Notes: generated from the sequence alone by a model not told the origin. Shown: positions 28,536 through 39,983, counted from the stretch's first letter. The stretch is DNA of 64,000 bases from Methylobacterium planeticum (GCF_008806345.1 NZ_VZZJ01000001.1:186001-250000), one strand, 5' to 3'. A program made the numbers and translations.

Positions 28536-29204
28536 ATGAACAGATCCTGGCTCCTGGCCTACGGCCTGATCCTCACGGCGCTCGCGGGCTACGTCGACGC
28601 GCTCGGCTTCATCCGGCTCGGCGGCCTCTACACGTCGTTCATGAGCGGCAACACCACGCAGCTCTCGGTGGCGCTGGGGCGCCAGGATTTCCATCACGCC
28701 ATCCTGCCGGCGCTCCTGATCTTCACCTTCTTCCTCGGCGCCGTCCTGGGCGGCGGCCTCTCGGTGGTGACGGCGCCGCGCTGGGCGACGCCGGTGGTCC
28801 TCGCCTTCGAGGCCCTGACCGTGCTCGGCGCCCTGTCGATCGGGCTGACGACCCCGGATCTCGAGCTCGCCTCCCTGTTCATGGCGCTCGCCATGGGGGC
28901 GCAGAATGCCGTGCTGGTCCAGGTCCAGGGGTTTCGCGCCGGCACCACCTTCGTGACCGGCGCCCTGTTCAGCTTCGGCCAGAAGGTCGCCCTCGCCCTG
29001 TCGCGCCGGGGCCCGGCCTATGGCTGGGCCGGGGACGGGGCGGTCTGGCTGGCGCTCCTCGCCGGCGCTGCGGCCGGGACGGCCGTGTACGGCCGGATCG
29101 GCCTCGCCGCGCTGGTGGTTCCGGCAACGATCACGGCCTTGCTGTCGATCATGGCCGCCATCATCGTTGCCCGCAGGCCCGCGCCCGTCCAGACATCGCC
29201 CTGA
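28536..29204 (+). CDS. DUF1275 (YoaK) family membrane protein
   Basis: A 222-residue polytopic inner-membrane protein with about six hydrophobic segments. Family markers are LTALAGYVDALGFIRLGGLYTSFMSGNTTQL and ALAMGAQNAVLVQVQG ... TTFVTGALFSFGQ. The molecular role of YoaK proteins is not established. The next gene follows after 80 bases on the same strand. Confidence 0.9.
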   Translation: MNRSWLLAYGLILTALAGYVDALGFIRLGGLYTSFMSGNTTQLSVALGRQDFHHAILPALLIFTFFLGAVLGGGLSVVTAPRWATPVVLAFEALTVLGALSIGLTTPDLELASLFMALAMGAQNAVLVQVQGFRAGTTFVTGALFSFGQKVALALSRRGPAYGWAGDGAVWLALLAGAAAGTAVYGRIGLAALVVPATITALLSIMAAIIVARRPAPVQTSP

Positions 29205-29284
29205 ATTGCCCACCCGGTCCGGTCCCCGCGGGCTTGCCCCGACGAGACCGCCCCGAGACCTTCCGCTCCGCAAGGCTTTTCCGC

Positions 29285-30301
29285 ATGAGCTCCACGACCA
29301 GCCCCGCCCCCTCTCTCACGGGCCACGTCGCGCCGATCCAGGCGGGCGCCCACGTCACCGCGGCCCACTGGCTCAAGGACACGCTGGCCCTGGCCCTCGG
29401 GGACGGGCGGGTGCGCCTCGTGCGCGAGGGCGCCGAGGCGGACGTCGCCGCGCATCCCGACGGGGGCATCCTGGTCGCCGCCGGCGACCCGGCCCGGCTC
29501 GTCACCGGCGGCGACGACGGGCGCGTGGTCGAGACCCGGGCGGACGGGCGCTCCACCGAGATCGCGGCCGCCAGGGGCGGGGCCTGGATCGACGCGCTGG
29601 CGCTGCATCCGGATGGCGGGCTCGCCTACGCGGCGGGCCGCACCGTGACCGCGCGCGACGCCAAGGGCCGCGAGCGCGCGCTGACGGCGCCCTCCACCGC
29701 CCGCGGCCTCGCCTTCGCGCCGAAGGGCTACCGCCTCGCGGTGGCCCACTACAACGGCGTCAGCCTCTGGTATCCGAACCACGAGGGCGCGCCCGAGGTG
29801 ATCGCGTGGAAGGGCTCGCATATCGACGTGACCTGGTCGCCCGACGGGCGCTTCGTCGTCACGACCATGCAGGAGAACGCCCTGCACGGCTGGCGCCTGC
29901 AGCCGGACCGCGGCCACATGCGGATGTCGGGCTACCCCGGCAAGGTCCGCTCGGTCTCGTGGTCCTCCGACGGGCACTGGCTCGCCACCAGCGGGGCCGA
30001 GGCCACGATCGTCTGGCCCTTCGATTCGAAGGAGGGCCCCACCGGCAAGGCCCCGCGGGAATGCGGCGTGCGCCCGGCCCGGGTCTCCCGCGTGGCGTTC
30101 CACCCCAAGGCTCCGGTCCTGGCGATGGGCTACGAGGACGGCTGCATCCTGCTCGTGCGCTTCACCGACGCCTCGGAGCTGCTCGTGCGGCCGGCCCAGC
30201 GCGGCAGCGGCGTGACGGCGCTCGCCTGGGATGCCCGGGGGGCGCGCCTCGCCTTCGGGTGCGGTGACGGCGCGGCGGGCCTGCTGACGCTGCCGGCCTG
30301 A
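29285..30301 (+). CDS. WD40 repeat domain protein
   Basis: A 338-residue soluble protein composed of WD40-like blades from start to end, for example HWLKDTLALALGDGRVRL, HPDGGLAYAAGRTVTARD, SHIDVTWSPDGRFVVTTMQ and KVRSVSWSSDGHWLATSGAEATIVWPF. It forms a single beta-propeller with no other domain and no signal peptide, so it probably acts as a cytoplasmic protein-interaction scaffold. Its partner is unknown. The start is the ATG at 29285; the frame runs open upstream through the DUF1275 gene in another frame. Confidence 0.88.
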   Translation: MSSTTSPAPSLTGHVAPIQAGAHVTAAHWLKDTLALALGDGRVRLVREGAEADVAAHPDGGILVAAGDPARLVTGGDDGRVVETRADGRSTEIAAARGGAWIDALALHPDGGLAYAAGRTVTARDAKGRERALTAPSTARGLAFAPKGYRLAVAHYNGVSLWYPNHEGAPEVIAWKGSHIDVTWSPDGRFVVTTMQENALHGWRLQPDRGHMRMSGYPGKVRSVSWSSDGHWLATSGAEATIVWPFDSKEGPTGKAPRECGVRPARVSRVAFHPKAPVLAMGYEDGCILLVRFTDASELLVRPAQRGSGVTALAWDARGARLAFGCGDGAAGLLTLPA

Positions 30302-30404
30302 GGGGCGGGGACGGGGCGGCGCCCGGCACAACCCGGGCAACGTCTGGAACCTTACCTCCCGTCGTGCTCTTCTGGCTCAACGTCCATTGGCGGAGGTGAC
30401 GTTC

Positions 30405-30929
30405 GTGTTCCGTGTGATCCGCACCCTCGGCCTCGCGCTCGGGCTCCTCGGCGGCGTGATCGCGGCGCAGGGGCCCGAATTCGCGCAGCAATATGCCCAG
30501 CGCCTCGGCGGCACCGTCGACGAGTTGCGCCGCTCGGTCCAGACCCTCGAGGCGGATGCCCGCGCCACCGGCAACAGCCCGGAGGGCGCCGTCGACCGCC
30601 TGCGCGGCAACGCCGACGCCCTGGTGGCGCGCCGCGGCGAGGCCGCCCGCTCGGACATCGAGCGCCTCGCCCGGCTCTCGGCGCAGCAGCAGGCGCTCAC
30701 CGGGTCGACGAGCCCGCTCGGGCGGCTCGCCGCCGTGATCCGCGACCCCGACCTGTCGCTCGCCCGCGCCACCTACCAGGATTACAAGCCCGCCGTGCCG
30801 ACCACCGTCGACGGCCTCGTCGCCGGCCTCCTCGGGTTCCTGGCGAGCTGGGGCGGCTGGCGCGTCCTCTCGGATGTCGGGCGCCGCATGGCCCGCCGGC
30901 GCCCGCGCGCCGAGCCGACAGCCGCCTGA
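30405..30929 (+). CDS. DUF2937 family protein
   Basis: A 174-residue membrane protein of the DUF2937 family. It has an N-terminal membrane segment (FRVIRTLGLALGLLGGVIAAQ), the signature GPEFAQQYAQRLGGTVDELR, a helical middle, and a second membrane segment near the C-terminus (GLVAGLLGFLASWGGWRVL) followed by an Arg-rich tail. Function unknown. I chose the GTG at 30405 because GGAGG lies eight bases upstream; a TTG at 30387 or GTG at 30396 is possible. A tandem 11-bp duplication spans its stop codon. Confidence 0.85.
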   Translation: MFRVIRTLGLALGLLGGVIAAQGPEFAQQYAQRLGGTVDELRRSVQTLEADARATGNSPEGAVDRLRGNADALVARRGEAARSDIERLARLSAQQQALTGSTSPLGRLAAVIRDPDLSLARATYQDYKPAVPTTVDGLVAGLLGFLASWGGWRVLSDVGRRMARRRPRAEPTAA

Positions 30930-30942
30930 GGGCCGCCTGAGG
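30921..30942. repeat. 11-bp tandem duplication across the DUF2937 gene stop codon
   Basis: GCCGCCTGAGG occurs twice in direct succession; the TGA of the first copy (30927-30929) is the stop codon. Confidence 0.9.
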
Positions 30943-31101
30943 GCCCTGCGGGCGCATGGGTGCCCTGCACAGCGGCAAGCCGTTGTGACATCATGTGTTG
31001 CCCAGGGTCTACAGCGGCCCCGGCACAGCTGAACTACGAGGGAGGAGCACGCGCGCGGACGACGAGGCCCCCGCGCCGGCTCACGGTCTGTCAGTCGCAT
31101 C

Positions 31102-32343
31102 ATGGCGCGCGCGTCCAATCCCACCGTCGATCCGGCGCTCGATGCCGCGGCCCTCCTGCGCCGCGTCGGCTTCTTCGGGCTGTTCGTGATCGTGCCCGTG
31201 GTGGCGCAGGTGGCGCGCCGCGCCACCGTCGTCCTCGCCCCGATCGCCGTGATCCTGCTGATTCTCGCGAGCGCCATCGACAACCGCCAGCGCCCGCTCC
31301 GGCCGGCGGCCACGCAGCTCCTGACGGCGCCGGCCTTCCTCGCCGGCATCCTGGTGATCCTGTGGTCGGCCCTGTCGCTGATCTGGACGCCGTTCCCGGG
31401 CCAGGCGACGGAGCGGCTGCTCAACCTGATCGCCACGATCCTGCTGACGCTGGCGGGCTACCTCGCCCTGCCGGACCGGATGCGCTCGGCGAATCTCTAC
31501 CTCCTGCCCCTCGGCGTCACCGCCGCCGCCATCGTGGCGATCATGATCGGGGTGTTCGGCGACACGCTGATGCGCGGCGGGCCCGAGGAGGACAACGCCC
31601 TCGACCGCGGGCTGACGCTCCTCGCCCTGCTGGTCTGGCCGGCGGTGGCCTGGCTGCGCTCGCGCCAACGCGACCGCGAGGCGCTGGCCATCGCCCTCGT
31701 GGTGGCCGGCGCCCTCGCGGTCTCGCCGAACTCGACGCAGATCGTCGCCCTCGGCATCGGCGCGCTCGCCTTCGCGCTGACGAGCGCCCGCCAGAACCTC
31801 GGCGTCGTCGTCACGGCGGGGCTCTCGGCGCTCCTGCTGGCCCTCGCGCCCCTGCTGCCCTTCGTGGCGCGCCCGGTCGGCGCGGCCCTGTTCGGGCCGG
31901 TGGCGCCAGGCGTGCTCTCGCTCAAGGCCTGGCAGAAGGTCGTCACCACCGAGCCGGTGCGCCTCGTCACCGGGCACGGCTTCGAGACCGCCCTGCGCGG
32001 ACGCTTCGTCGGGCTGCTGCCGGCCAACGCCCCGACCACGATGCTGTTCGAGTTCTGGTACGAGCTCGGAATCGTCGGCGCCCTCGCGGCGGCCTTCGCG
32101 CTCTACGCCTCGGTGCGCCGCAGCGGCCGCGGCGCGCCGGCCCTGGTGCCCGGCGCGATGGCGGCCTTCGCCACCGCCTTCACCATCGCGTGCGTCGGCG
32201 TCGGCCTCACGGTGATGTGGTGGCTCACCACCCTGGCCATCACGGTCCTGGTCTTCGTCTCGATCGAGCGCGGCCAGTTCCGCTCGCGGCGCCCGAAGGT
32301 GAGCTTGCTGCGGCGGGTCCGCGACGAGGGCAACCCGGGCTAG
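31102..32343 (+). CDS. O-antigen ligase (WaaL/Wzy-like) family membrane protein
   Basis: A 413-residue protein with about 11-12 hydrophobic segments. The Wzy_C-type feature SALSLIWTPFPGQATERLLNLIATILL lies near residue 95, and the large periplasmic loop has VTTEPVRLVTGHGFETALRG followed by MLFEFWYELGIVGALAAAFAL, as in O-antigen ligases and polymerases. It probably joins polysaccharide chains on the periplasmic side of the inner membrane. No other polysaccharide genes are nearby, so the substrate is open. It is convergent with the zincin gene, overlapping it by four bases. Confidence 0.85.
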   Translation: MARASNPTVDPALDAAALLRRVGFFGLFVIVPVVAQVARRATVVLAPIAVILLILASAIDNRQRPLRPAATQLLTAPAFLAGILVILWSALSLIWTPFPGQATERLLNLIATILLTLAGYLALPDRMRSANLYLLPLGVTAAAIVAIMIGVFGDTLMRGGPEEDNALDRGLTLLALLVWPAVAWLRSRQRDREALAIALVVAGALAVSPNSTQIVALGIGALAFALTSARQNLGVVVTAGLSALLLALAPLLPFVARPVGAALFGPVAPGVLSLKAWQKVVTTEPVRLVTGHGFETALRGRFVGLLPANAPTTMLFEFWYELGIVGALAAAFALYASVRRSGRGAPALVPGAMAAFATAFTIACVGVGLTVMWWLTTLAITVLVFVSIERGQFRSRRPKVSLLRRVRDEGNPG

Positions 32344-32747
32344 GCGTCGGCCGCCGCCTCGATCGCCGCCATGTCGGCGTCCGACAGGCCGACATGGTGG
32401 CCGATCTCGTGGACGAGGACGTGGGTGACGAGGTGGCCGAGGGTCTCGTCGTGCTCCGCCCAGTAATCGAGGAGCGGGCGCCGGTAGAGCCAGACCATGT
32501 TGGGCATCTGCCCGGTCACGACCTCGCCCGCCTGCGCCAGCCCGACGCCCCGGAACAGGCCGAGCAGGTCGAACTCGCTCTCGCAGGCCATCTCGGCCAG
32601 GGTCTCGTCGTCGGGGAAGTCCTCGACGGCGATGCGCACGCCCGCCGCCAGCGTCCGGAACGCCTCGGGCAGGCGTCCGAAGGCCTCGTGCGCCAGCACC
32701 TCGATGGCCGCGAGGCTCGGGGCCCGGGCCTCCGCGAGATCCGCCAT
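32340..32747 (-). CDS. Minimal zincin-type metallopeptidase family protein
   Basis: A 135-residue protein with the zinc motif HEIGHH in LVTHVLVHEIGHHVGLSD near the C-terminus, plus RRPLLDYWAEHDETL. This is the compact DUF1025/DUF2744-like zincin fold found in many alphaproteobacteria. It is a cytoplasmic peptidase by motif; the target is unknown. The ATG at 32747 lies 14 bases after the stop of the HAD gene upstream on the same strand, so they form an operon. Confidence 0.9.
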   Translation of the reverse strand: MADLAEARAPSLAAIEVLAHEAFGRLPEAFRTLAAGVRIAVEDFPDDETLAEMACESEFDLLGLFRGVGLAQAGEVVTGQMPNMVWLYRRPLLDYWAEHDETLGHLVTHVLVHEIGHHVGLSDADMAAIEAAADA

Positions 32748-32761
32748 CGGTCCCGCCTCCG

Positions 32762-33499
32762 TCACGGGGCCTCGCCCGAGACGGGCAGGACGCAATCCTG
32801 CAGGAAGGCCGCGAGATCGTTCGTGATATGATCGATATGGGCCTCGCGCACCGCCTCCTGCTCGAAGGCCTCGCGGAACGGGTCGATGACCCGGGGCACC
32901 ACCAGGACGGTGGTCATGCCGAGGTCGTACGGGACCACGAGGTTGCGGGCGATGTCCTCGAACAGGGCCGAGCGGCGCGGATCGACCCCGTGCCGGGCGA
33001 GGAAGCGCTCGTAGGTCGAGCGCTCGGGCTTCGGCACGAAATCCGCCGCCGCGATGTCGAACACGTCCTCGAAATGGTCGAGGATGCCGAGCTTGGCCGC
33101 GACGTTCTCGGCGTGGCGGCGCGAGCCGTTGGTGAGGATCAGCTTGCGCCCGGGCAGCCGCTCGATGGCCTCGCCGAGGGCCGGGTCGAGCTTGATCGTC
33201 GAATGGTCGATGTCGTGGGCGAAATCGAGGAAGTCGTGCGGGTCCACGGCCGCCTCGACCATCAGGGCCTTCAGGGTGGTGCCGTAGCGGTGGTAGAAGT
33301 GCTTCTGCAGGGCGCGGGCCGACAGCCCATCGAGCCCGTAGAGGCGCATGACGTAGAGGGTGATGCGCTCGTCGACCTGCGGCCAGACCCGTGCGTCGCT
33401 CGGATACAGCGTGTTGTCGAGGTCGAAGACCCAGGTGTCGACGTCTCGGAACCCCCGGGACTCGACGGTGGTGAAATGGCTCTCGCCTGGAAGGAACAA
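32762..33499 (-). CDS. HAD-family pyrimidine 5'-nucleotidase
   Basis: A 245-residue HAD hydrolase of the SDT1/YjjG-like pyrimidine 5'-nucleotidase group. Motif I is WVFDLDNTLYPSD (nucleophile Asp), motif II LILTNGSRRHAENV, motif III with the lysine in FVPKPERSTYERFL, and motif IV LFEDIARNLVVPYDLGMTTVLV. The cap domain is helical. It probably dephosphorylates nucleotide monophosphates. It is commonly found next to argB in Rhizobiales; here argB lies 112 bases upstream on the same strand. Confidence 0.92.
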   Translation of the reverse strand: MFLPGESHFTTVESRGFRDVDTWVFDLDNTLYPSDARVWPQVDERITLYVMRLYGLDGLSARALQKHFYHRYGTTLKALMVEAAVDPHDFLDFAHDIDHSTIKLDPALGEAIERLPGRKLILTNGSRRHAENVAAKLGILDHFEDVFDIAAADFVPKPERSTYERFLARHGVDPRRSALFEDIARNLVVPYDLGMTTVLVVPRVIDPFREAFEQEAVREAHIDHITNDLAAFLQDCVLPVSGEAP

Positions 33500-33611
33500 G
33501 GCTCTCGCGTTTCGTGAACGGCGCGCGGGTCTGCGCGGCCAGGGCAGGGTAAGATGGATGCCTTGGCCGCGAAAGGAAACCTCTCCCCGCCGCGCTAGGC
33601 CGCGACGGGAT

Positions 33612-34505
33612 TCATTTGCGCCGGATCAGGGTCCCGGCGCCGTAATCGGTGAACAGCTCCAGCAGCACCGCGTGGTTGACCTTGCCGTCGAGGATGACCA
33701 CCGCCTCGACGCCCTGGTCGATGGCGTAGATGCAGGTCTCGACCTTGGGGATCATGCCCCCCGTGATGGTGCCGTCCGCGATCAGCCGGCGGCAATCCTC
33801 CACGGTCAGCTCCGGGATCAGGTTCTTGTCCTTGTCGAGGACGCCCGGCACGTCGGTGAGGAGGAGGAGGCGCTTAGCCCGCAGGGCCCCGGCGATCGCC
33901 CCCGAGAAGGTGTCGGCGTTGACGTTGTAGGTCTGCCCGTCCGCCCCGTAGGCGACGGGCGCGAGCACCGGGATCAGTTCGGCCTTCAGCACCGCGTCGA
34001 GGACGCCGCGCTCGACATGCTCGGGCTCGCCGACGAGGCCGAGATCGAGGGCCTTCTCCTCCTGGCTCTCCGGGTCCTTGACGGTGCGCAGCGCCCGCTT
34101 GGCCCGCACCATGTTCCCGTCCTTGCCGCACAGGCCGATGGCCCGGCCGCCCTCGGCCGAGATCCAGCCGACGATCTGCTTGTTGATCGAGCCGGCCAGG
34201 ACCATCTCGACCACCTCGACGGTGGCCTCGTCGGTGACCCGCAGGCCGCCGCGGAATTCCGACTGGATCCCGAGCCGCTCCAGCATCCGGCCGATCTGCG
34301 GACCGCCGCCGTGGACGACGATCGGCTTCAGGCCGGATTGTTCGAGGAGCACGATGTCCTCGGCGAAATCCTCCGCCGCGGCGCGGTCGCCCATGGCGTG
34401 GCCGCCATACTTGATGACCACGATCTCCTGATCGTAGCGCTGCATATGCGGGAGGGCCTGGGCCAGGACTTCGGCGCGCACGTGCACGTTCGGCAGGTCG
34501 GTCAT
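33612..34505 (-). CDS. argB: Acetylglutamate kinase
   Basis: A 297-residue amino-acid kinase for the second step of arginine synthesis. Motifs are [14 protein letters not shown] (phosphate-binding Lys and glycines), [37 protein letters not shown] and the C-terminal [28 protein letters not shown]. The N-terminal helix suggests the arginine-sensitive hexameric form. The start is the ATG at 34505 ([14 protein letters not shown]). The gene is divergent from the phospholipase-like gene. Confidence 0.97.
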   Translation of the reverse strand: MTDLPNVHVRAEVLAQALPHMQRYDQEIVVIKYGGHAMGDRAAAEDFAEDIVLLEQSGLKPIVVHGGGPQIGRMLERLGIQSEFRGGLRVTDEATVEVVEMVLAGSINKQIVGWISAEGGRAIGLCGKDGNMVRAKRALRTVKDPESQEEKALDLGLVGEPEHVERGVLDAVLKAELIPVLAPVAYGADGQTYNVNADTFSGAIAGALRAKRLLLLTDVPGVLDKDKNLIPELTVEDCRRLIADGTITGGMIPKVETCIYAIDQGVEAVVILDGKVNHAVLLELFTDYGAGTLIRRK

Positions 34506-34657
34506 CGTGGTCCTCTGAGAGCCGGGCGACAAAATCGATGGCGGACGCGGGCGGGCTTCTACATGAGTGCGGGCGCCCTGCGAAGTCACGACCCGCGCAA
34601 AATCCGGTCCAGAGTGGCGGCCACGCCCCCGCGCGGCCTTCGGGTCCCGGGCGGCCC

Positions 34658-34711
34658 GGGATGCCCGGCGTAACTGGGATGCCCGGCGGAACCGGGATGC
34701 CCGGCGGAACC
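34658..34711. repeat. Three tandem copies of an 18-bp repeat
   Basis: The unit GGGATGCCCGGCGGAACC occurs at 34658 (variant ending GTAACT), 34676 and 34694, with a degenerate fourth start (GGGACGACCGG). Read on the plus strand it gives GMPGGT-type, collagen-like repeats in frame with the downstream gene, but it precedes that gene's signal peptide. Confidence 0.9.
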
Positions 34712-34762
34712 GGGACGACCGGTTGCACATTCCTGGCGGCCACAACCGGAGCGGACCCCGCC

Positions 34763-35314
34763 TTGACCACGCAATGCCTGCGCCTCCTGCCCCTCCTGTT
34801 CGCGGCCCTCCTCGCCACCGGCGTCGCGGCCCAGACGCCGGATAGCGGCATCGACGCGGTCTCGCCGCAGGGCTCCCCCACCGACATCGGCGGGCCGACG
34901 CCGGAGGACGCGCCGCCGATCCCCTCCTTCCAGAAGCAATCGGGATCCCAGGCCGGCGGCCCGGCCAACGCCCTCAACACCCAGGACCAGCGCGCCCGCG
35001 AATCGCTGCCGGACGGGTCGGTCGCGGAGGTCGTCACCGGCCGGAACCTCTACCACGGCAATTATTGCGGCCCGGGAGACCGCGGCCTGGACGCCGACGG
35101 CCAGGCGCGCGCGCCGGTGGACGCCCTCGATGCCGCCTGCCAGCGCCACGACGCCTGCTACGACGAGGCCCGGAGCCGCTCCTGCGGCTGCGACCGGACC
35201 CTCAAGCGGGACGCCCTTCGCCTCGCCGATGACCCAAATCTGTCCCGCGTCCTGCGCGCACGGGCCGCCAGCGTGATCGAGGGCATGGACGTGCTCGCCT
35301 GCAGCGAGCCGTAA
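34763..35314 (+). CDS. Secreted phospholipase A2-like protein
   Basis: A 183-residue exported protein with a signal peptide ([24 protein letters not shown]). After a Pro/Gly-rich linker comes a PLA2-type domain: the calcium-loop-like YCGPGD at 101-106 and the catalytic helix [14 protein letters not shown] with His129-Asp130 and flanking cysteines, then SRSCGCD. This is the CxxHDxCY pattern of secreted PLA2. It would release fatty acids from glycerophospholipids outside the inner membrane. The start is inferred to be the TTG at 34763, with GGAGCGG upstream; the frame is open further up through the 18-bp repeats. Confidence 0.85.
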   Translation: MTTQCLRLLPLLFAALLATGVAAQTPDSGIDAVSPQGSPTDIGGPTPEDAPPIPSFQKQSGSQAGGPANALNTQDQRARESLPDGSVAEVVTGRNLYHGNYCGPGDRGLDADGQARAPVDALDAACQRHDACYDEARSRSCGCDRTLKRDALRLADDPNLSRVLRARAASVIEGMDVLACSEP

Positions 35315-35617
35315 CGGATCCCGAGCGCAAAGCAGGGCCCCGTTGTTCTGTATTTATCACGCTCCCCGAGATCGTTCGATCGCCTCTCCGCACCTAAACT
35401 CAATGGAAAATCACCAGATATCTCGAAAGATTGCTCGATCTCTCCCGTGACATCCCCGCAAGAAGTCCAAAAGATACTTTTCAAAGCAACTCCAGGCCTT
35501 CTCGACCCGGAGATCGGGATTGATGGAAGAAAAACGAACGCGTGCGGCCAGGATAGGTAAACCTTCCATTAACCATGGCGCTCGATCCTGATCAGGTCGT
35601 CCAGGATCACGAGACCG
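35315..35617. other. AT-richer intergenic region with a CtrA-like site
   Basis: About 300 bases with clearly lower GC than the surroundings, no supported ORF and no RNA fold I recognise. It probably holds the promoter of the small gene at 35618, including the CtrA-like site at 35558-35576. Confidence 0.5.
35558..35576 (+). promoter_or_regulatory. CtrA-like binding site upstream of the 69-residue ORF
   Basis: TAAA, seven bases, TTAACCAT. The second half-site is exact with the CCAT extension; the first half deviates at two positions from TTAA. It is 41 bases before the ATG at 35618. Confidence 0.35.
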
Positions 35618-35827
35618 ATGCTCAACGCCGATCCCCTCTTCACCCGTCCCACCCTGACCAGCCCCAGCCTGCTGTCCCGCGCCCTCGACGGGTTGCGCCG
35701 CAAGGCGGGGTCGCAGGCCGAGGTCTGGCAGTTGCTGACCCAGAACTACACGGTCGACCTCGACGCGGTCGCCATCCTGATGCCGAGCGAGGATCCGGAG
35801 CCGACTTGGCTCGCGACCCGCGACTGA
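35618..35827 (+). CDS. Small conserved-looking protein, function unknown
   Basis: A 69-residue soluble protein (MLNADPLFTRPTLTSPSLL ... LTQNYTVDLDAVAILMPSE). It has no signal peptide or membrane segment. Composition and codon use match neighbouring real genes, and an AT-rich promoter-like region with a CtrA-like motif precedes it. I recognise no domain. Confidence 0.6.
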   Translation: MLNADPLFTRPTLTSPSLLSRALDGLRRKAGSQAEVWQLLTQNYTVDLDAVAILMPSEDPEPTWLATRD

Positions 35828-36054
35828 TCGCGGCCGGGACAGCCCGGTGCCGACCGTCGACGGCACCGAAGATCCGGGTGAGGCGCAGGCGCAACACGCG
35901 CGTGCGTGAGGCATTTAACAGACGAGGCTGGCATAGGCCGTGCTAAGTCGAAGATAGAAGTGAGTGAGGAACACGCCGAGGCAATAATCACGCGGCGGCT
36001 CGAGCGCCAGAGCACCACCGCGGACCTTTCGACCATTCGAACAAGGGGTCCGTC

Positions 36055-36303
36055 ATGTCTGAATTGCTCTCGGTCGCGCTCGTCTGCGCCGGCACGTTGC
36101 TGGCCCAGGATTGCTCGCGTGAAACCGCCCTCGACGTCATCGTCGCTCCGGCCCGCACGCCGATGGAATGCATGCTGCACGCCCAGACGATGGCGGCGGC
36201 GGCGGGTTTTCCCGGCGGCGACCAGCGCTACCTGAAGATCACCTGCGAGCGCCGCCACGCCGAATCCGCCCCGGTCCGTACCGCCGGCGGCCACGCCTTC
36301 TGA
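36055..36303 (+). CDS. Small cysteine-containing protein with hydrophobic N-terminus
   Basis: An 82-residue protein (MSELLSVALVCAGTLLAQDC start). The hydrophobic N-terminus may be a signal peptide. Four cysteines include one in TPMECMLHAQTMAA and one in LKITCERR. It resembles small ribosome-independent alphaproteobacterial exported proteins with the ECxxxAQ pattern. The function is unknown. The next gene is convergent. Confidence 0.6.
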   Translation: MSELLSVALVCAGTLLAQDCSRETALDVIVAPARTPMECMLHAQTMAAAAGFPGGDQRYLKITCERRHAESAPVRTAGGHAF

Positions 36304-36357
36304 ACCGGTGATCCGTGAACCGGTGCCGGATGAGCAAGGCCGCCTCAGGATCGCCGG

Positions 36358-37137
36358 TCAGGCGGCGATCCTGAGGACATCCCCCGTGCGCAGGCGGCCG
36401 CCGGCCAGGACCTCCGCGTAGATCCCGCAATCCCGGTGGCCCAGGCGCGCATCGAGGATCCAGGGGATCTCGAGGTCGCGCAGGCCGCTGACCGGGTCGA
36501 CGTTGGTCGCGGCGCAGCGCTGCGTGCGCTGGGTCAGGCGCAGGCACAGGCCGTCCGCTCCCTCGAGGACCGACCCGACCATCGCGAGCTCGGCCCAGGG
36601 CTCCAGGCCCTCGACCAGCAGGTTGCCGCGGAAGCGCAGCGGATCGACCGGCGCGCCGACGAGGTCCTCGATGGCGCGCACGCTGGCGAGGTTGATCAGC
36701 GAGACGTAGCCGATGCGCGAATCCGTGAAGCGGTATTGCGGCGGCGCCGTGAGCACGCGCGGCTCCCCGCGCAGGGCCTCCGGCAGGTAGGCGCGCATCA
36801 GGTCCTCGAGCGCGCCCCGGCCGTCCGGCGTGCCGAGGTCGGCCTCGAGCCGGGTGCCGTCGCCGGTCTCGACCGTGAGCGTCGCGCTGGCGTCGTCGTA
36901 GCGGGTGCGCAGGCGCGCCAGGGCCTCGTCGCGCATCAGCATCAGGTACTTGGTCTTGGGCTGGTGGCGCGGCGCCACCGGGTTGAAGCCCGAGGGGCCG
37001 TTCTCGATGGCGTAGAGCCGGTCGCCCGGGAAGTAGCCGCTCGTCTCGAGCATCGCGGTTTCGAGCCGCTCGGGGCTGAGGCCCTTCACCGGGTAGCGGT
37101 AGAGGGCGGAGAGGCGGAGGCTCGGGCGTTCGGTCAT
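36358..37137 (-). CDS. MOSC domain-containing protein
   Basis: A 259-residue protein with the MOSC N-terminal beta-barrel (LSALYRYPVKGLSPERLETAML, YAIENGPSGFNPVAPRHQPKTKYLMLM) and the MOSC domain (DSRIGYVSLINLASVRAIEDLVG, RFRGNLLVEGLEPWAE, RTQRCAATNVDP, HRDCGIYAEVLAGGRLRTGDVL). The cysteine in the RC-A-T-N-V-DP region is the expected molybdenum cofactor or sulfur ligand. Members include YcbX and the amidoxime-reducing mARC; this one lacks a ferredoxin domain. The gene is divergent from clpB. Confidence 0.9.
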   Translation of the reverse strand: MTERPSLRLSALYRYPVKGLSPERLETAMLETSGYFPGDRLYAIENGPSGFNPVAPRHQPKTKYLMLMRDEALARLRTRYDDASATLTVETGDGTRLEADLGTPDGRGALEDLMRAYLPEALRGEPRVLTAPPQYRFTDSRIGYVSLINLASVRAIEDLVGAPVDPLRFRGNLLVEGLEPWAELAMVGSVLEGADGLCLRLTQRTQRCAATNVDPVSGLRDLEIPWILDARLGHRDCGIYAEVLAGGRLRTGDVLRIAA

Positions 37138-37187
37138 GCACGGAGCGTGACCCGGAAATTCCCCGCGGCGCAAGCCCCCGGCAGCCC

Positions 37188-37216
37188 CTTGTGGTGCCGA
37201 TTTACAACACCACATT
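37188..37216 (+). promoter_or_regulatory. Possible heat-shock promoter and inverted repeat upstream of clpB
   Basis: CTTGTGG at 37188-37194 and CACCACATT at 37208-37216 are 13 bases apart, resembling sigma-32 -35 and -10 elements. They coincide with a perfect 7-bp inverted repeat, TGTGGTG-N11-CACCACA (37190-37214), which could be an operator. This would leave a 5' leader of about 115 bases before the clpB start. Confidence 0.4.
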
Positions 37217-37339
37217 CGGTGGACCGGCGGCCCCAGGGCGCCGGGGCTCTCGGCGGTCCTCAGGGCCGGGGGGCGCTGTTTCGGCGAGGCCGTGCCGCGA
37301 GGCGGGCGGCGGATCGCCGGTACGGGGAGGTGAGATCCA

Positions 37340-39970
<2,631 letters not shown>

Positions 39971-39983
39971 TCGTGGCCCGACG

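Noticed and set aside
34538..34762. N-terminal extension of the phospholipase ORF including collagen-like repeats
   Set aside because: A complete signal peptide begins at the TTG at 34763, so translation from further upstream would bury it; kept only as an observation.
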